Positions 39,101 to 50,500 of a stretch of DNA of 64,000 bases are shown here, piece after piece (position 1 is the stretch's first letter; the number at the start of each line of letters is the position of its first letter). The notes beneath the pieces were generated by a model. It was not told where the DNA came from, searched no databases, and worked only from the letters and a program-made list of their open reading frames with translations. The translations under genes and the position numbers were made by a program. The DNA comes from Montifringilla adamsi (lineage: Eukaryota > Chordata > Aves > Passeriformes > Passeridae), in contig JAGGNK010013003.1 of assembly GCA_017590115.1 (NCBI GenBank), positions 1,362,523-1,426,522 of the forward strand, written 5' to 3'.

Positions 39101-41449
39101 CATGTTTCACCATGTGAATAGCGGGAGGCCTTTGCAAGGGTGCTGTGTGCCACACTTGGTCTGTGGACATGGGAAAGAATTTAAATAGGTTCATAAGCAC
39201 CGAGGGAGCAGAGGGAGACACAACACAGCAACCAGCACCACTCTCACTTGACTTCCCATAATGGCTTTGTTATCAGGACTAGATGGACTTGTCAAATTTC
39301 CTCTCCCCTGCAGAAAAAGAGAGAGAAGAGCTGACAAGAGTACATCCCTGAGGGCTGCACACCCGGAGCTAATCTGTGCAGCTCATCCCAAGGCTGTGAA
39401 GAGCCGCCTGAGGAACACCAGTTTGTGAAGGCAGCATAGCCAGCATGCAGTTTATTTATAACAGCAGTGAGACCAGGAGGAACAGTGCTTGGGGGAGGGT
39501 AGAGCTCTCCATGTGGGTTTCACATAATACAGAATGAATATTTAGTCCTTCAGGCCCCTCTTGGTGCTGTGAGTTTGCATCATTATAAGGTGGCTTGCCC
39601 ATAACCTGCAGATATTGGAGGAGAAGCAGGTCATATCCTGGTGGTCATAATGCCTAACATCCTAGGGAAATGATGTGATTAATGGGGCTGGAGGCACTTC
39701 TTATGTGCTTCAGGATTGAATTGCACAAATAGTCGTCAGCAAAACCAGCACTGTTTATAATTTCAGTGTAATAGGTCTATGCCACTGTGCTATATGGACA
39801 TCCAGAAGATTTCTGCAGTGAATGCACTTGGGAGGAGGAGGGGACAGCTGGGCTTAAGCATCATGAAATGTGTATTAGAAACATGAAGATTCAGGAGGAA
39901 GTATATTTAAGAAGGGGTTTAGGCATGATTGTCTATACCATTACTTTCAAGTGCCTTCTAAGAGCGGCAGGGAGAGTTTCATCCCTGGGTGTGTTGGCAC
40001 TGCAGAGCTGTGGGTGGCAGGGGAGTGGCTGGAGGATGTGTGCCCTGCTCTGAGACAGCTGTCCATCTTCTGGGGAGCTGCCTGACCAAAGTGACCCCCA
40101 AGATTTTTCTCCTTCCCCAGATGAGAAAGAATTAAGGAACACTAACACAGCACATTTGCTCCAGCCGTGTTACTTAAGGTTACAGCAATGAAGAGAAGCA
40201 GAGCACTGAGGTATTTAAAGAAAAGTAGATCTGTAGCAGCCTTCCTACCAACACAAGAAGCTTGGGCAATAAATAAGAGGAATTACACATGAAAAGAAAT
40301 TGGATGCCCTCAGGGGTACTGAGGGCTGGTTGGAAGCCCAAAATACCTGGAGTGCCCAAAATACTGGGCATAACCTCTGTAGGAACATTAAATTGTGCAG
40401 AGAGGTGTGTGTTTTGGGTGCTTGTGATAGGCTGGAAGCAGCTCTCTCTATCAAAAAGGCCATTTGTACCCCAGAGTGACCTATTTCTCAAAGTCTAAGA
40501 GTTCTTACATGTAGGATAGAAACAGAAGGGCTGGGAGGTCACCAAGAGGCCAATAACCTAATGGAGTTCAGCAGAGGGAATAAGCAAAGGAGGCAGAATT
40601 TTGAAGCACATGTACATTCTTCCATTCACACCATAACCTTCGAGTTTCTAAATGTGACAGGTAGTTTTCTAAGCACAAAAACCCCCAAATGTATTTTAAA
40701 TATCATTAAGAAAACCCCAATTACATTTGCTGATCTTGACTGGAAGGCAGACATATCCAGCAATTTCCTCTCTTGCTCCCTCTCTGCTTTAAAAAGAGAT
40801 AATTCTCAAAAGACAAAATCATAATGAGAAAAATTGAAACACCAGAGTACACACAGTAATAGAAAACTCTTCAGGAAATGTTTATTAAATTTCAAGCCTC
40901 TGCAATTCAGCAGTGGGGGAAAAACAGGCCACAACCTCCTGCCGATGAGAAGGAAGGGCAGTGATTGTAAGTGAAACCAAATAGGTGTGTGCATATCCAT
41001 ACACATTCCCAATAGGAAATTGGAATGTGGAGCTCTTAAATTGAACATAAAATTCAGAATATTGCTAAAAGAGGCTAAAGACAGTGCTGAACAGCCTGAG
41101 GAACTGATGAAACCTTAGCATTTGTACATGGAGAGTCATAGAGAAGGATGATAATATTATCTTGATACTAAAAAACTGAAATCTTTATCATGAGGGAGCT
41201 GTTGGAACCATGGTAGCTTAAAGATGGAGGTAAAGCAGATTTTTCAGGAAGTGATAAAATCTTTTATTATACCTGCTATCAGCATGATCAAATCTATTTG
41301 ATAATCCAACAAAGACATTGCTTCTCCCCAAAAGCTTTGCCTCAGGACTGTTCAATAATTGTTTGTTCTTTGCCCAGAGAGAAGGGGAATGTTGGTTTCA
41401 TGTTAAGAACACGTGTGGTAACACTCTCTTCTGTTCTTAATTAGGGAAG
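33121..41449. other. Noncoding stretch, no gene recognised
   Basis: No exon is recognised. Notable subregions are: 33535-33625, which resembles an LTR R/U5 end but has no supporting termini; 35730-36180, which is locally GC-richer with overlapping open frames on both strands (140 and 153 codons) and no domain; and 36410-36490, which is extremely AT-rich. The remainder shows nothing specific. Confidence 0.5.
36410..36490. repeat. AT-rich low-complexity patch
   Basis: A nearly pure A/T stretch with repeated AATAATATTAAAATA-like words. It is the core of a broader AT-rich region that extends to about 36860. No element is recognised. Confidence 0.6.
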
Positions 41450-41870
41450 ATGTTAAACAGCAACTACTGAAGTTAAACATTATAAAATCTCAGGATTTAC
41501 AGTGCTTGTGTCCAGAAGCATTGAAAGGGTTGCCTGAGGAGATTTATGAACTGCTTGTACTGATTTGTGGCAAGTCTTGGAGCAAGAGGGCTGAGGGATG
41601 CCAGAGTTAAAATTATGTCACAATTTAAAAGGGTAAATCGAATGACCCAGCAAATTACAGACTAATTAATCTAGCAACTCTCTGAAGGAGACATCATGTA
41701 AAAATAGAAGAGGATCCATAAGTAATGAAAGAAAAATAATAGCTGAAGTATTGCTTTAGGTTTATGAAATATCAATTTACTCATCTTAGTGATGTCAACA
41801 CAGTACATTTTGATTTCTGGACAGCAATGGGAACTTGCTATATTGATGGAAAAGCAGTCTGGAGATATCG
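41450..41870 (+). mobile_element. Ancient CR1-type LINE remnant, reverse-transcriptase region
   Basis: Words typical of the reverse-transcriptase part of old amniote CR1-like LINEs appear in order. They are CAGCAACTACTGAAGTTAAA (about 41458), GGGTTGCCTGAGGAGAT (about 41527), AAGTCTTGGAGCAAGAGGG (about 41572), and CAATTTAAAAGGGTAAATCG (about 41621). Next are ATGACCCAGCAAATTACAGA (about 41642), GGTTTATGAAAT (about 41759) and ACATTTTGATTTCTGGACAG (about 41804). Stops and indels are throughout, so it is a fossil. It is much more decayed than the CR1 copy at 5208-6070, consistent with a different and older subfamily. Called from remembered consensus order. Confidence 0.7.
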
Positions 41871-44800
41871 TGGTGGGCCTTTTTTAAAAAAGAGAGATTA
41901 AAGTTGTTTGTATTACTAGGCTGTGTCTCATTTATCCAAGGCAAAGAGGCAAGCTGTTCACTGTATAAATCCTACCCTAGCTAGAGGAGAAGCTGCTGGT
42001 AAAAGGCAGCTCTGTAATGCAATCGAGAAAAAGAGTAAGGACAGAGGTGAGAGAGATATTACTCAGGATGGACAGAAATATGTTAAAACATGCTTTTCTT
42101 TCTTTTCTCACCCATCTTATGCTGGGGTCATTTGAGCTTCCACCCATGCTTAGTTACCTTCCCAGGGGACTCAGCCCAAGCTGTAAGTTTGCTGGGTGAG
42201 GTTGTCTGTGCCAAGCAGGTGCCACTGTCAGTATTGCCTTCCTGGCCTTAACACTTTAGAAATGAGGAATGCCTCATGGGTTTAAATGAGCAGGGACATC
42301 AGTCTGAAGAGGTGAGTAAGCTCAGCTGGCAAAAAGCTGGGAATCTGCTGTTAGGCTTGGGTTTAAGGGCCATTAAATGTTGTGAAGGGTTGGGGTTTTT
42401 GGGCAAAGCATCCATTGGTAGTGCTGCTTACGCTGACAGAATCACACCATATTTTTTCTCCTCCAGAATTTTAATGGTTCTGTACAGACGTGCCTTTGCC
42501 ATTATGGGAAGCTGGCTCTTTGTTATGAACACAAGTGCTCAGCTCTGAGATCTCAAGCCACATTTACAATCTTCATCCCTGTAATAAAAGTCTCTGAATG
42601 GCAGAAACTTCAGAATGCCCATCTAACTTTTATGAAATCAAGCTCTGAGGCAAAACTCATTAAAACAAATAAATAAACAAACAAACAAAAAACCCCAACC
42701 CAACAAAGCAGCTGGAAAATAATTATTTTATTTTGAAGTACTTTACATTTTGGTATGTATTAAAGTATATTTTGCTCTAATCTATTCCTAGATTTGTGAG
42801 CAGGATCTAAAAAGAGATAATCTCACGCAAAGAGCACAGTGGCCTGATAACTTTTACCATTACCATATACTTGTAGAAGCCAAGTGGAACAAGAGTCTTT
42901 TCAGTTCCATGTAAATAAATATCTATTTTAATAACAGCCAATGTTGGTTCATAAAGGAAAGAGCACTAGGAGAGTTCTTTAGGAGAAGATTATACCCTTG
43001 GTGCAAAATCCTTTCCTAGAAAGTGATTGAAAAGAAATATGAAATTACAAAATATCATCTCCAACACAGAGCAGTCTCGGCTCCATTTGTTTTCTGACTC
43101 CCTTAGGAAAGTGGAAAGGCATTATTAAGGCATATCAATCAATTTTGGTAGCACCTTTACTGCCTAATGTTATCGTTGTGTACATACTGATAATTTCTCC
43201 ATATACTGTTTACATAGCACATTTTACCCATCCCTGCTTCCTCCTTACAGCAGTTACCACAAAAAAGTGCATAGTTTGAATAATGCCTGTGCACCAAGTG
43301 CTCCCTCGTACTTTGACATTATCCACCACTGGCAAAAGCCAGGAGAAATGTAAAGAAGAGATGGTCCCTTTCTCTCTACTACCACAACCCTTTAACACCA
43401 GGCATGGTCTGTACTCCTCACTGGCTTCTCCTTCAGATTGTATCTTTCAGGAGAAATGTGTCACACAGTGGCGCTCCCAGAATAAATTATAGGTGTAACT
43501 AGAAATTTAAAAACCTGCACTGTGTCACAAACCTGCTGTCAGAGCCTGGGTTTGGCCAGAATTCAGTCCTGTTTTAGATCTCCACTCACTGCAGACACGG
43601 AGTCATGGTCAAAACTCTAAGTAGCTGTCACAGCATCCCTTTGGCTCTTACATTTATTGCCTGATTAGCCTGCTACAAAATAAACTGAAGAAATGTGGTG
43701 AAAGACCAAAACCTCCAAATGCAGTGTGTCACTGGACACCTGAGAGCATTTCCAGAGTCCCAAGCCTTCCAAAGGTGGAGTTGAAGCTGGAGAAAAATCC
43801 CAGACTTCCCTGAAAAGGGGCCCATACCAAGCAACAGAAAAAGATGGAAAGCAAAGAAACTAAAAACAGTCAGCCAGGAAACAATGATTGTTGCAAAGTG
43901 ATCTGTAGGAAAACAAGTCTGATTCCAAACCAGGTGATGAGTTTAACCCTGAACTAATGGGGGAGAGATGACAGATGGCCACCTGGAGGGGTTTAATATC
44001 ACTGAGCACACACTGCACTGTGTCCTGTGGACAAGCTCTTGTGCTTCAGAAGAAGGTGGAAAAAGACCAGCCCTTCAGAACCCACGTTGTGTGTGTTGTA
44101 TAAAGAGGAAGAAAAAAGCAAAAGAAGCTCCCACACCCCTGTGCTGCTACTCTGAGAGATTTGAGGCATGTGTAAGTGGAGAATAAATAGGGTGTGAACG
44201 AGCACTATTAACAAGTGAGATTTGATCCACTTCCTGCTCTGCAGATATTGAGAGTTTGGAAGTTTTAGGATTGATACAGCAATCCCATGTCTTAATCCCT
44301 TCTTTATACAATCCCATTAATATATCATACTCATTTTAAAACAGTGGGAAGTCCCAGTTCCCACTATATTCTATGTAAGCTATTTCAGTTTCATTTTGGT
44401 TTTTTATTAATCAGAACCAGTTTTCTGATTTCCAGTCTGAACTTGTTCTTGATTCACTCATGACTATTTGATTTTGTATCAGTACTATTGTTATTTTATT
44501 GGTATGTGCTTGTGCTTTCAAACCCATTTAAAATAATTATGATGATGGTGAAGTCACCAAGAAAACTGTGTTTGAAGAACAGAACTGGGACAGGTTACCT
44601 CTTCTGGCAATGAGCAGTAGCTGTTGAATGACTGAGACTGTGACTACTCCGGAAACTTACATTTTTTGGCTAGTACTATTGAAACACTCAAACCATTTCA
44701 CAATAGACCTCTTGCAAGTTAGAAGTGAGAAAATTATATAAGTGAGTCCAGAATTAGCATTTCAGAGACCTGGGCTCTCTTAGGACACACAATACAGTAT

Positions 44801-45104
44801 CTGCATTAGCATCTTCAAGCAGAACTGGAGAGTGTTTTGAAATTAATTTCCTGTCCATTTCTCCTCACTCTGATTTTGGTTCCCACTGGGGAGTAGTTTT
44901 GGACCACGTGGCCTTTTCAGAGCATGCACCTGATGCACTCTGCTTGTGAATGTGGCTCCAGCTTTACGGGCCCAGACTAGAAATAAATGCACAACTAGGA
45001 TTGTCCATGTGGGTGCTTTGAACCCAGCACAAATGTCGTGGACCTCTTCAGATTTTTCTCTCCACAGCTCCACACCTCCTGGGCTGTGCTCCTTGATCAA
45101 TTTT
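41871..45104. other. Noncoding stretch, no gene recognised
   Basis: No exon is recognised. A short (AAAT/AAAC)n patch lies at about 42661-42700. Around 42940-43000 a few words (AATGTTGGTTCATAAAGGAA, GAGTTCTTTAGGAGA) resemble the LINE block next to the reverse-transcriptase motif, but too little is left to call an element. Confidence 0.5.
42661..42700. repeat. (AAAT)n/(AAAC)n short simple repeat
   Basis: AACAAATAAATAAACAAACA-type units followed by a run of A and then CCCCAACCC. It is a short simple repeat with no element body beside it. Confidence 0.7.
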
Positions 45105-45240
45105 AGATGTGCTGCATGACCACAGCAAGGTGATTTCAGGATCTGTGCCTCATGTTTTCCATTTGTAAGGCAGGACTAACTTGTGGTTTTTTTTGAGACC
45201 ATTACAATTATTGGTGACTTGTGCTGAGTGCTTACAACCA
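45105..45240 (+). mobile_element. MIR-like SINE fossil
   Basis: GCTGCATGACCACAGCAAGG (45111-45130), then CTGTGCCTCATGTTTTCC and ATTTGTAAGGCAGGACTAAC (45143-45180) follow the MIR core order (ctgtgtgaccttgggcaag, ctgtgcctcagtttcc, atctgtaaaatgggg). GTGCTGAGTGCTTACAA near 45221 fits the later part. The copy is diverged and not flanked by visible target-site duplications. Confidence 0.65.
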
Positions 45241-47366
45241 TGATCACAGCAATTTTTATGACCTTTCCTCTTTGTGGTACCAGAAATTTCTCATTGCTGT
45301 TAATTAGCAACCAGCGGAGCAAAGGGAAAAAAGAAAAAATCACTGACAATTAATTTACTGAAAAACCCCATGTTTTTTGAAGAATTGCTTTTAATTTATT
45401 ATTTATTTTTGAAACAAAATAATTTTTTCAATGCTTTACATTAGTTTTTAAAATTTCCACAAAACATGGCGTTTTCTATTTAAACTTAACACAAATTTTG
45501 CTTAAAATATAAGGCCTGATTATATAACAGAAAACTATATCCAACAGAAAACTATATCCAAAGCATTTGAGTTTTAGGTCAAATATGACTTTTTACCTCT
45601 TCCAGAATGTATATGTTTCCTAGAGTTTTCCTGTGACATTTTTCAGGTAAATGTGAATATTTTGATCTGACCTGAAACAAATTTTTTGTAAATTTTCAGA
45701 TAAAACACAAAACTGAGAAAAAAAATTACAAACTCGCAGTTTCCTAAGTTATCCAACAAAACACTGAAACCAAGCAAAATAAACCGAGAGCGAGATTACT
45801 TCTGAAAGAAAAATCCTTGTGTAACCTCAATACTCAGCACAAGCCTCCTGTGGTTAAACTACATCACTGGAGTGCAGCTTTGAATCCTAGAGCAGTTTTT
45901 GGTGCACTAATACATCATTAATGTGTCTGCCTTTGCCTCTGAGCTGGCAGAGCATCTCTGCAGAACGTCTCTGCTGGAGACAAGGAGATGTGCTCCCTCT
46001 GGGAAGAAGGGTTTGCAGCTTCATGCAGCTCTGGCTGCAGGGACTGTCTGTCCTCAGGGGGCAGCCACCATAAACAACTGGGGCTCATATGCAGATGTGC
46101 TGAATGTATTCACACATTTAAAGCTAACAACAGTAACAAAACCTTTTAGCACAATTTGACAACAATTGGGATAATTTTCTTCCTTTTTTTTTTTTTTCCT
46201 TTCTTTTTCTTTCTCTCCTTGTGTCATGAAGCAAAGACAAATATGTCTGAATTTCTTTCTTCTTATGGTTGCAGCTTGAAATATTTAAACTCAGTAACTC
46301 TCTTCGACCCAGCAGTGAGAAAGATTTTCCATCATACCCAAAAGTCATGTGATTCTCAACTGGTTTCTGGTTCTAGCTCCAGCAGGGCTTTCTTTGAGAT
46401 CTCTTAGAGACTGCAAATCTTAAGCAAAAATTGCAAGTGGAATAATTTAGCTGCCTCCAGAGCAGCACAAATTTCTTGTGTCAGAATCTCCATTGATTTG
46501 TTTCATGATCATTAATAAAATCCACATGGCAAGTGTCCTGGGCCTTCATCCTTCAGAGCTCACATGCAGGAGCTGAAAGAATAGACTCCATGCCAGTCCC
46601 TGTTAGATATTTGTTATGTACGAGATGATTTCTTTCCTTGTGTTTTTCATGCCCCCAATGAGCTGAATGTGGAAGCCTGCCCAGGTCTGTAAACCACAAT
46701 TCTCCAACCTGCCTATAGGAATGGACACACCGATGAATTGCAGGGAGACAATTAATTAATACAAGATTTTGATGCTGTAGAGCATCTGTTCCAATAAAGA
46801 CAGGCCAGTCACTTCAGATTCTAGAAGAAAAACAATAATGCAATATGTAGCAATATTTCTAAAAAAAATCCATTTTTGCCTATGACCCTCCAATCAAGCA
46901 GATAATAAAGAAGAAAGAGTTCTTTTCAATATCAGTCTGGCTTGGTTTAGCCAGGGGGAACAGGGCTGGGTGGATCTGGAGGGCTCTCGCTGCGATTCTG
47001 CTTTGTGTCTGCATTTGTTATTTCTGTCCTCATCCTTGAGGCAGCAAAACAAAAGCTGAGGAGCCTTGAGCTAGCCCTAAGAAGAATATAGTCTTCCAGC
47101 TATCTGGAAAGCACTCTCTGCATACCTGATGAGAACTGGATGGTTCAGTCTGGGTTTACACCATGATTTAGGTAATGGGTTGCTCAGTTTTGTCCCTTCC
47201 TGGGTTTAAGGTTAACCCTGCACTCTGATGGTGTTGTTAGGGTGGCACTCTGTATGTTCATAGGGTAAATCATATTTATGTGATGTCAGGTAGAAAGTCC
47301 TTTGTCTTCAAGCCTTCAGTACTCTCCCTAGATCTGTGACAGGAAGGAAATATTAAGGAGCCCCAG
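45241..47366. other. Noncoding stretch, AT-rich
   Basis: Includes a strongly AT-rich section at about 45360-45790 and a perfect 17-base tandem duplication at 45526-45559. A T/C-rich run lies at 46180-46220. No exon is recognised. Confidence 0.55.
45526..45559. repeat. 17-bp perfect tandem duplication
   Basis: AACAGAAAACTATATCC occurs at 45526-45542 and again at 45543-45559 with no mismatch. The perfect identity points to a recent slippage event. Confidence 0.9.
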
Positions 47367-47575
47367 AATCATAGAATATGCTGAGTTGGAATGCACCCAT
47401 CAGGATAATCCAGTCCAGCTCCTGGCCCTGCACAGGACACCCCAAAAATCACTCCATGTGCCTGAGAGCATTCTCCAAACCCTTCTGGAACTCTGTCAGC
47501 CTTGGTGCTGTGACCACTGCCCTGAGGAGCCTGTTCCAGTGCCCAACCACCCTCTGGGATATAAAACCACATATG
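47367..47575 (-). mobile_element. CR1 LINE 3' tail
   Basis: The plus strand begins AGAATCATAGAATATGCTGA, the reverse complement of the CR1 end ATTCTATGATTCT. It continues through the GGAGCTGGACTGGAT block and the GTTCCAGAAGGGTTTGGAGA block to GGCACTGGAACAGGCTCC near 47530 (read on the minus strand). It covers about 210 bases of the 3' end, a typical 5'-truncated insertion. It is less decayed than the copy at 5208-6070. The surrounding AT-rich sequence has no gene. Confidence 0.93.
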
Positions 47576-50500
47576 TCATGAGCATATGAATAAAGCACAC
47601 TTTTTTTTGCATATATTCCTTTACTAATTACTTTAATAATTACTAATTAATACAATTCAGGCAATCCCATTGGAATGAGTCTCTAGTCTGCATGCAGTAG
47701 GAAAGGCAGCAAACTAGGAATTCTATTTCATGTTCTGATTTTCCTGTTACACAAACCCCCAGGTACTTTCCTCAGCAGACATGGACGCTCACTAACACGG
47801 CTTCTAGGAAGAAATAAATATTTTCCAGGGCAAAGCCTCTGTCCATGGTCCTGGAGACCACAGGTAGAGCTTCAATGGGAACAACCTTCCCACAGAGAGC
47901 CCCTAGCTCCTCAGACACTGACTTCTCCCTTCCATGGTCAGGTTTTGGTATTGTTGGCAACCTGGCATTACGTTTTTCTTGGAGCCTAGTGGTTGATAGT
48001 TGTGGGTCTGGTGTGTTGGGTGGAAAAGCAACATTCCCTCGGCACCTTTCCCTGCTGGGTGTCAAAAAGCATTGAAGGGTTGTTCAGTTTGCTTGCAGTG
48101 TTTCTTCTTTCAGAACACTTTATTACATTGAATCTAGCAGTGTTGTGGGTGTTTGGGGTTCATGATGAGCAGAATGCTTGCATACATTCCCTCCCCAGGA
48201 TTTCACACAAACATGACAACCTTTCCAGGAATAGCTCCAGGAACATGGTGGTGTTTTAAGATTCATTTTGTGGGAGTTTTGCTGCTGCTGTTTTAATTTT
48301 CAGACTTTTCTCAAATTTTTCAAATAAATAATCTCTTGCATTGTTATAATTAATAAATAGTGTGAACACGTTAGGCCAATATAAGATACTTACATTCTTG
48401 GTATTTTATCAATAGATTATGGTAGTATAGGTAGCAATGCAGAAAAATCAAAATAAGTTTTCTTATTAAAGAAGATTTAACACCAGTTTCTAAGTGTAAT
48501 CACCAAAGAGTATCTGATATCATTAAGCAAACAAAGGGAGGGCACCAGCACTGCAGCCTGTTTAACCTGCCTATATTCAAAATTTATAACCTGGGCATCA
48601 ACTCTTGTCCAAGGACATATAGAAATTTTTTTTCCACAGTCTTCACAAGGAAACTCAGAGGTTCTTCTTCCTTCTGAGCATGTGGAGTGTTTTGTAGGAG
48701 TTACTGGGACCTCAGAGAGCTGACCTCTATACAGGAGTTTTAACCTCAGTATAGCAGAACTGACTCACAGAGCACATTGTCTTTTTATTGACACAATTAA
48801 TCTATTGTCCCATAAGTGGAAAAATCCAAAAATGCATGAAAAAAAAGTCCTTGAAAGCACAGTGTAAGTCTTTGCCAGTGCAGAGAGAGAAATCCTGAAG
48901 TGAATCTGCATCTCTTACAGGGCTGGAAATAATCTGTTTCTCTGAATTTTCTTCTAGGTGCAATATTTATTTGAGACAGAGGAGAGACAGCAATAAAATG
49001 ACATATTTTCAGCAGTACATGACCAAAGATGCATCAAGATGAAGTCTGACTTTTTGCTGTGAGCGAATCTCTTCTGTCAGGCTCCTGTAAGGGTTCCTTC
49101 ACATGTGCAGCACTGTCTCCAGCTCCTCACCTGGTGTTAAATGCATCGTGTCAGCTTCAACAGTAGGGGCAGTGGAATTAAAATTTGGGGGTCTCCTACA
49201 CAACACAGGAGAAACTACAGCCGATCATCTGACTCAGCCCCATTACAGCTCTTTTTTTTCCCTGTGCACATTCCAGTTGACATACAGAAGGCAGAAAAGT
49301 GCTGAGCACTTGCAGAATTGTTGCAGAGTGGCTAAATTCTCATCACCTGCCTGTGCTGAAGTCCCTCCAGGGATGGGTTTACAGGGTTGGCCATGGGTCA
49401 AGCCCAACCATGTGAGCATCCCCTGAAGTTTCCTCTCACCCTCTCATGCCAAAACTGAATGTGCACTTCAGGGACCCTCATAGTCCTTTGCTTTCCTCAG
49501 ACCCCCAGGAGATGCTGGGTGCCTCACTGCTTTTCTATAGATGGGACCACAAAAATTCCCTTGCACACCCCATCCTAACTCCCAACAGTTGTCTCCCATA
49601 GGTGGGAAGCAGAGGAATAATGAGGGCAAGGTCACAAGCTAGGGTGGAAGAATCCAGCCTCTCCCTTCCCTACCTGTGAGAATCCTTGCATTTTAATTAC
49701 ACATTTTAATCATGCATTTTGAGGTAAACTTTGTGCTGTTGTCCTTAAGGAAGGACCGTTTCTCAGTATAGGCATGATGTAATGCTCCTTTTTTCACTTT
49801 GGAAAGAAAAGTCATTGCAGTCTGTGCCTCAGTAATGTCTGTGCAGTTAAATAGCTCACTGTGCAGCTGTGTGTGGGAGCACACCACAGGGTCTGTCTCA
49901 GACAAACTCATTTTCCAGGCACAGCATTGCCAAGCAGGAACCTCCCTGGCACAGGGCTGGCCTGGATGGGGGGAGCAGTAGGAGACAGTGGCATGCCAGA
50001 GGCTGCTCTGCCTGCTGTTTGCCATCTGGGAGTGATGGTGGGTCCAGGCAGATCTTGCCTGCAAGGCATTCTATGAATGAGGCAGAGTGAGCACTGTGGA
50101 ATTGGCTTCCTGCAATGGACCTGTCCCACATGGCTCATTCACCTCACCTCTGGCTCCACGGCTCTCTCCTGAGCCAGAAGCTGCAGCAGGAGGCAGCTGC
50201 TGTTCCCTCCCGTTTGTGCCCTCAGTGGGAGATTTCAGACATTTCCCAGGAATGAAATCTTGTCCTTTCCATCACCTTGCAAGCCTGAGATCCATGAGGC
50301 ATGGAATGAAGATGTCAGTGTCTCCGTAGGCAATGGGAAACATTTCCCTCAATGTTCAGCAGCTTGAAACACTCCCCAGAGACCAGGATAAAGGTGACCT
50401 ACCCAAGCACCCTGATGATTCCAAGCAGGATGGACGTGCCCTTTGGAGTGCTGCTCACCCACCTCTTTGGGATTAAGTTCTGCTCTGTTTGTGCCTGGGT

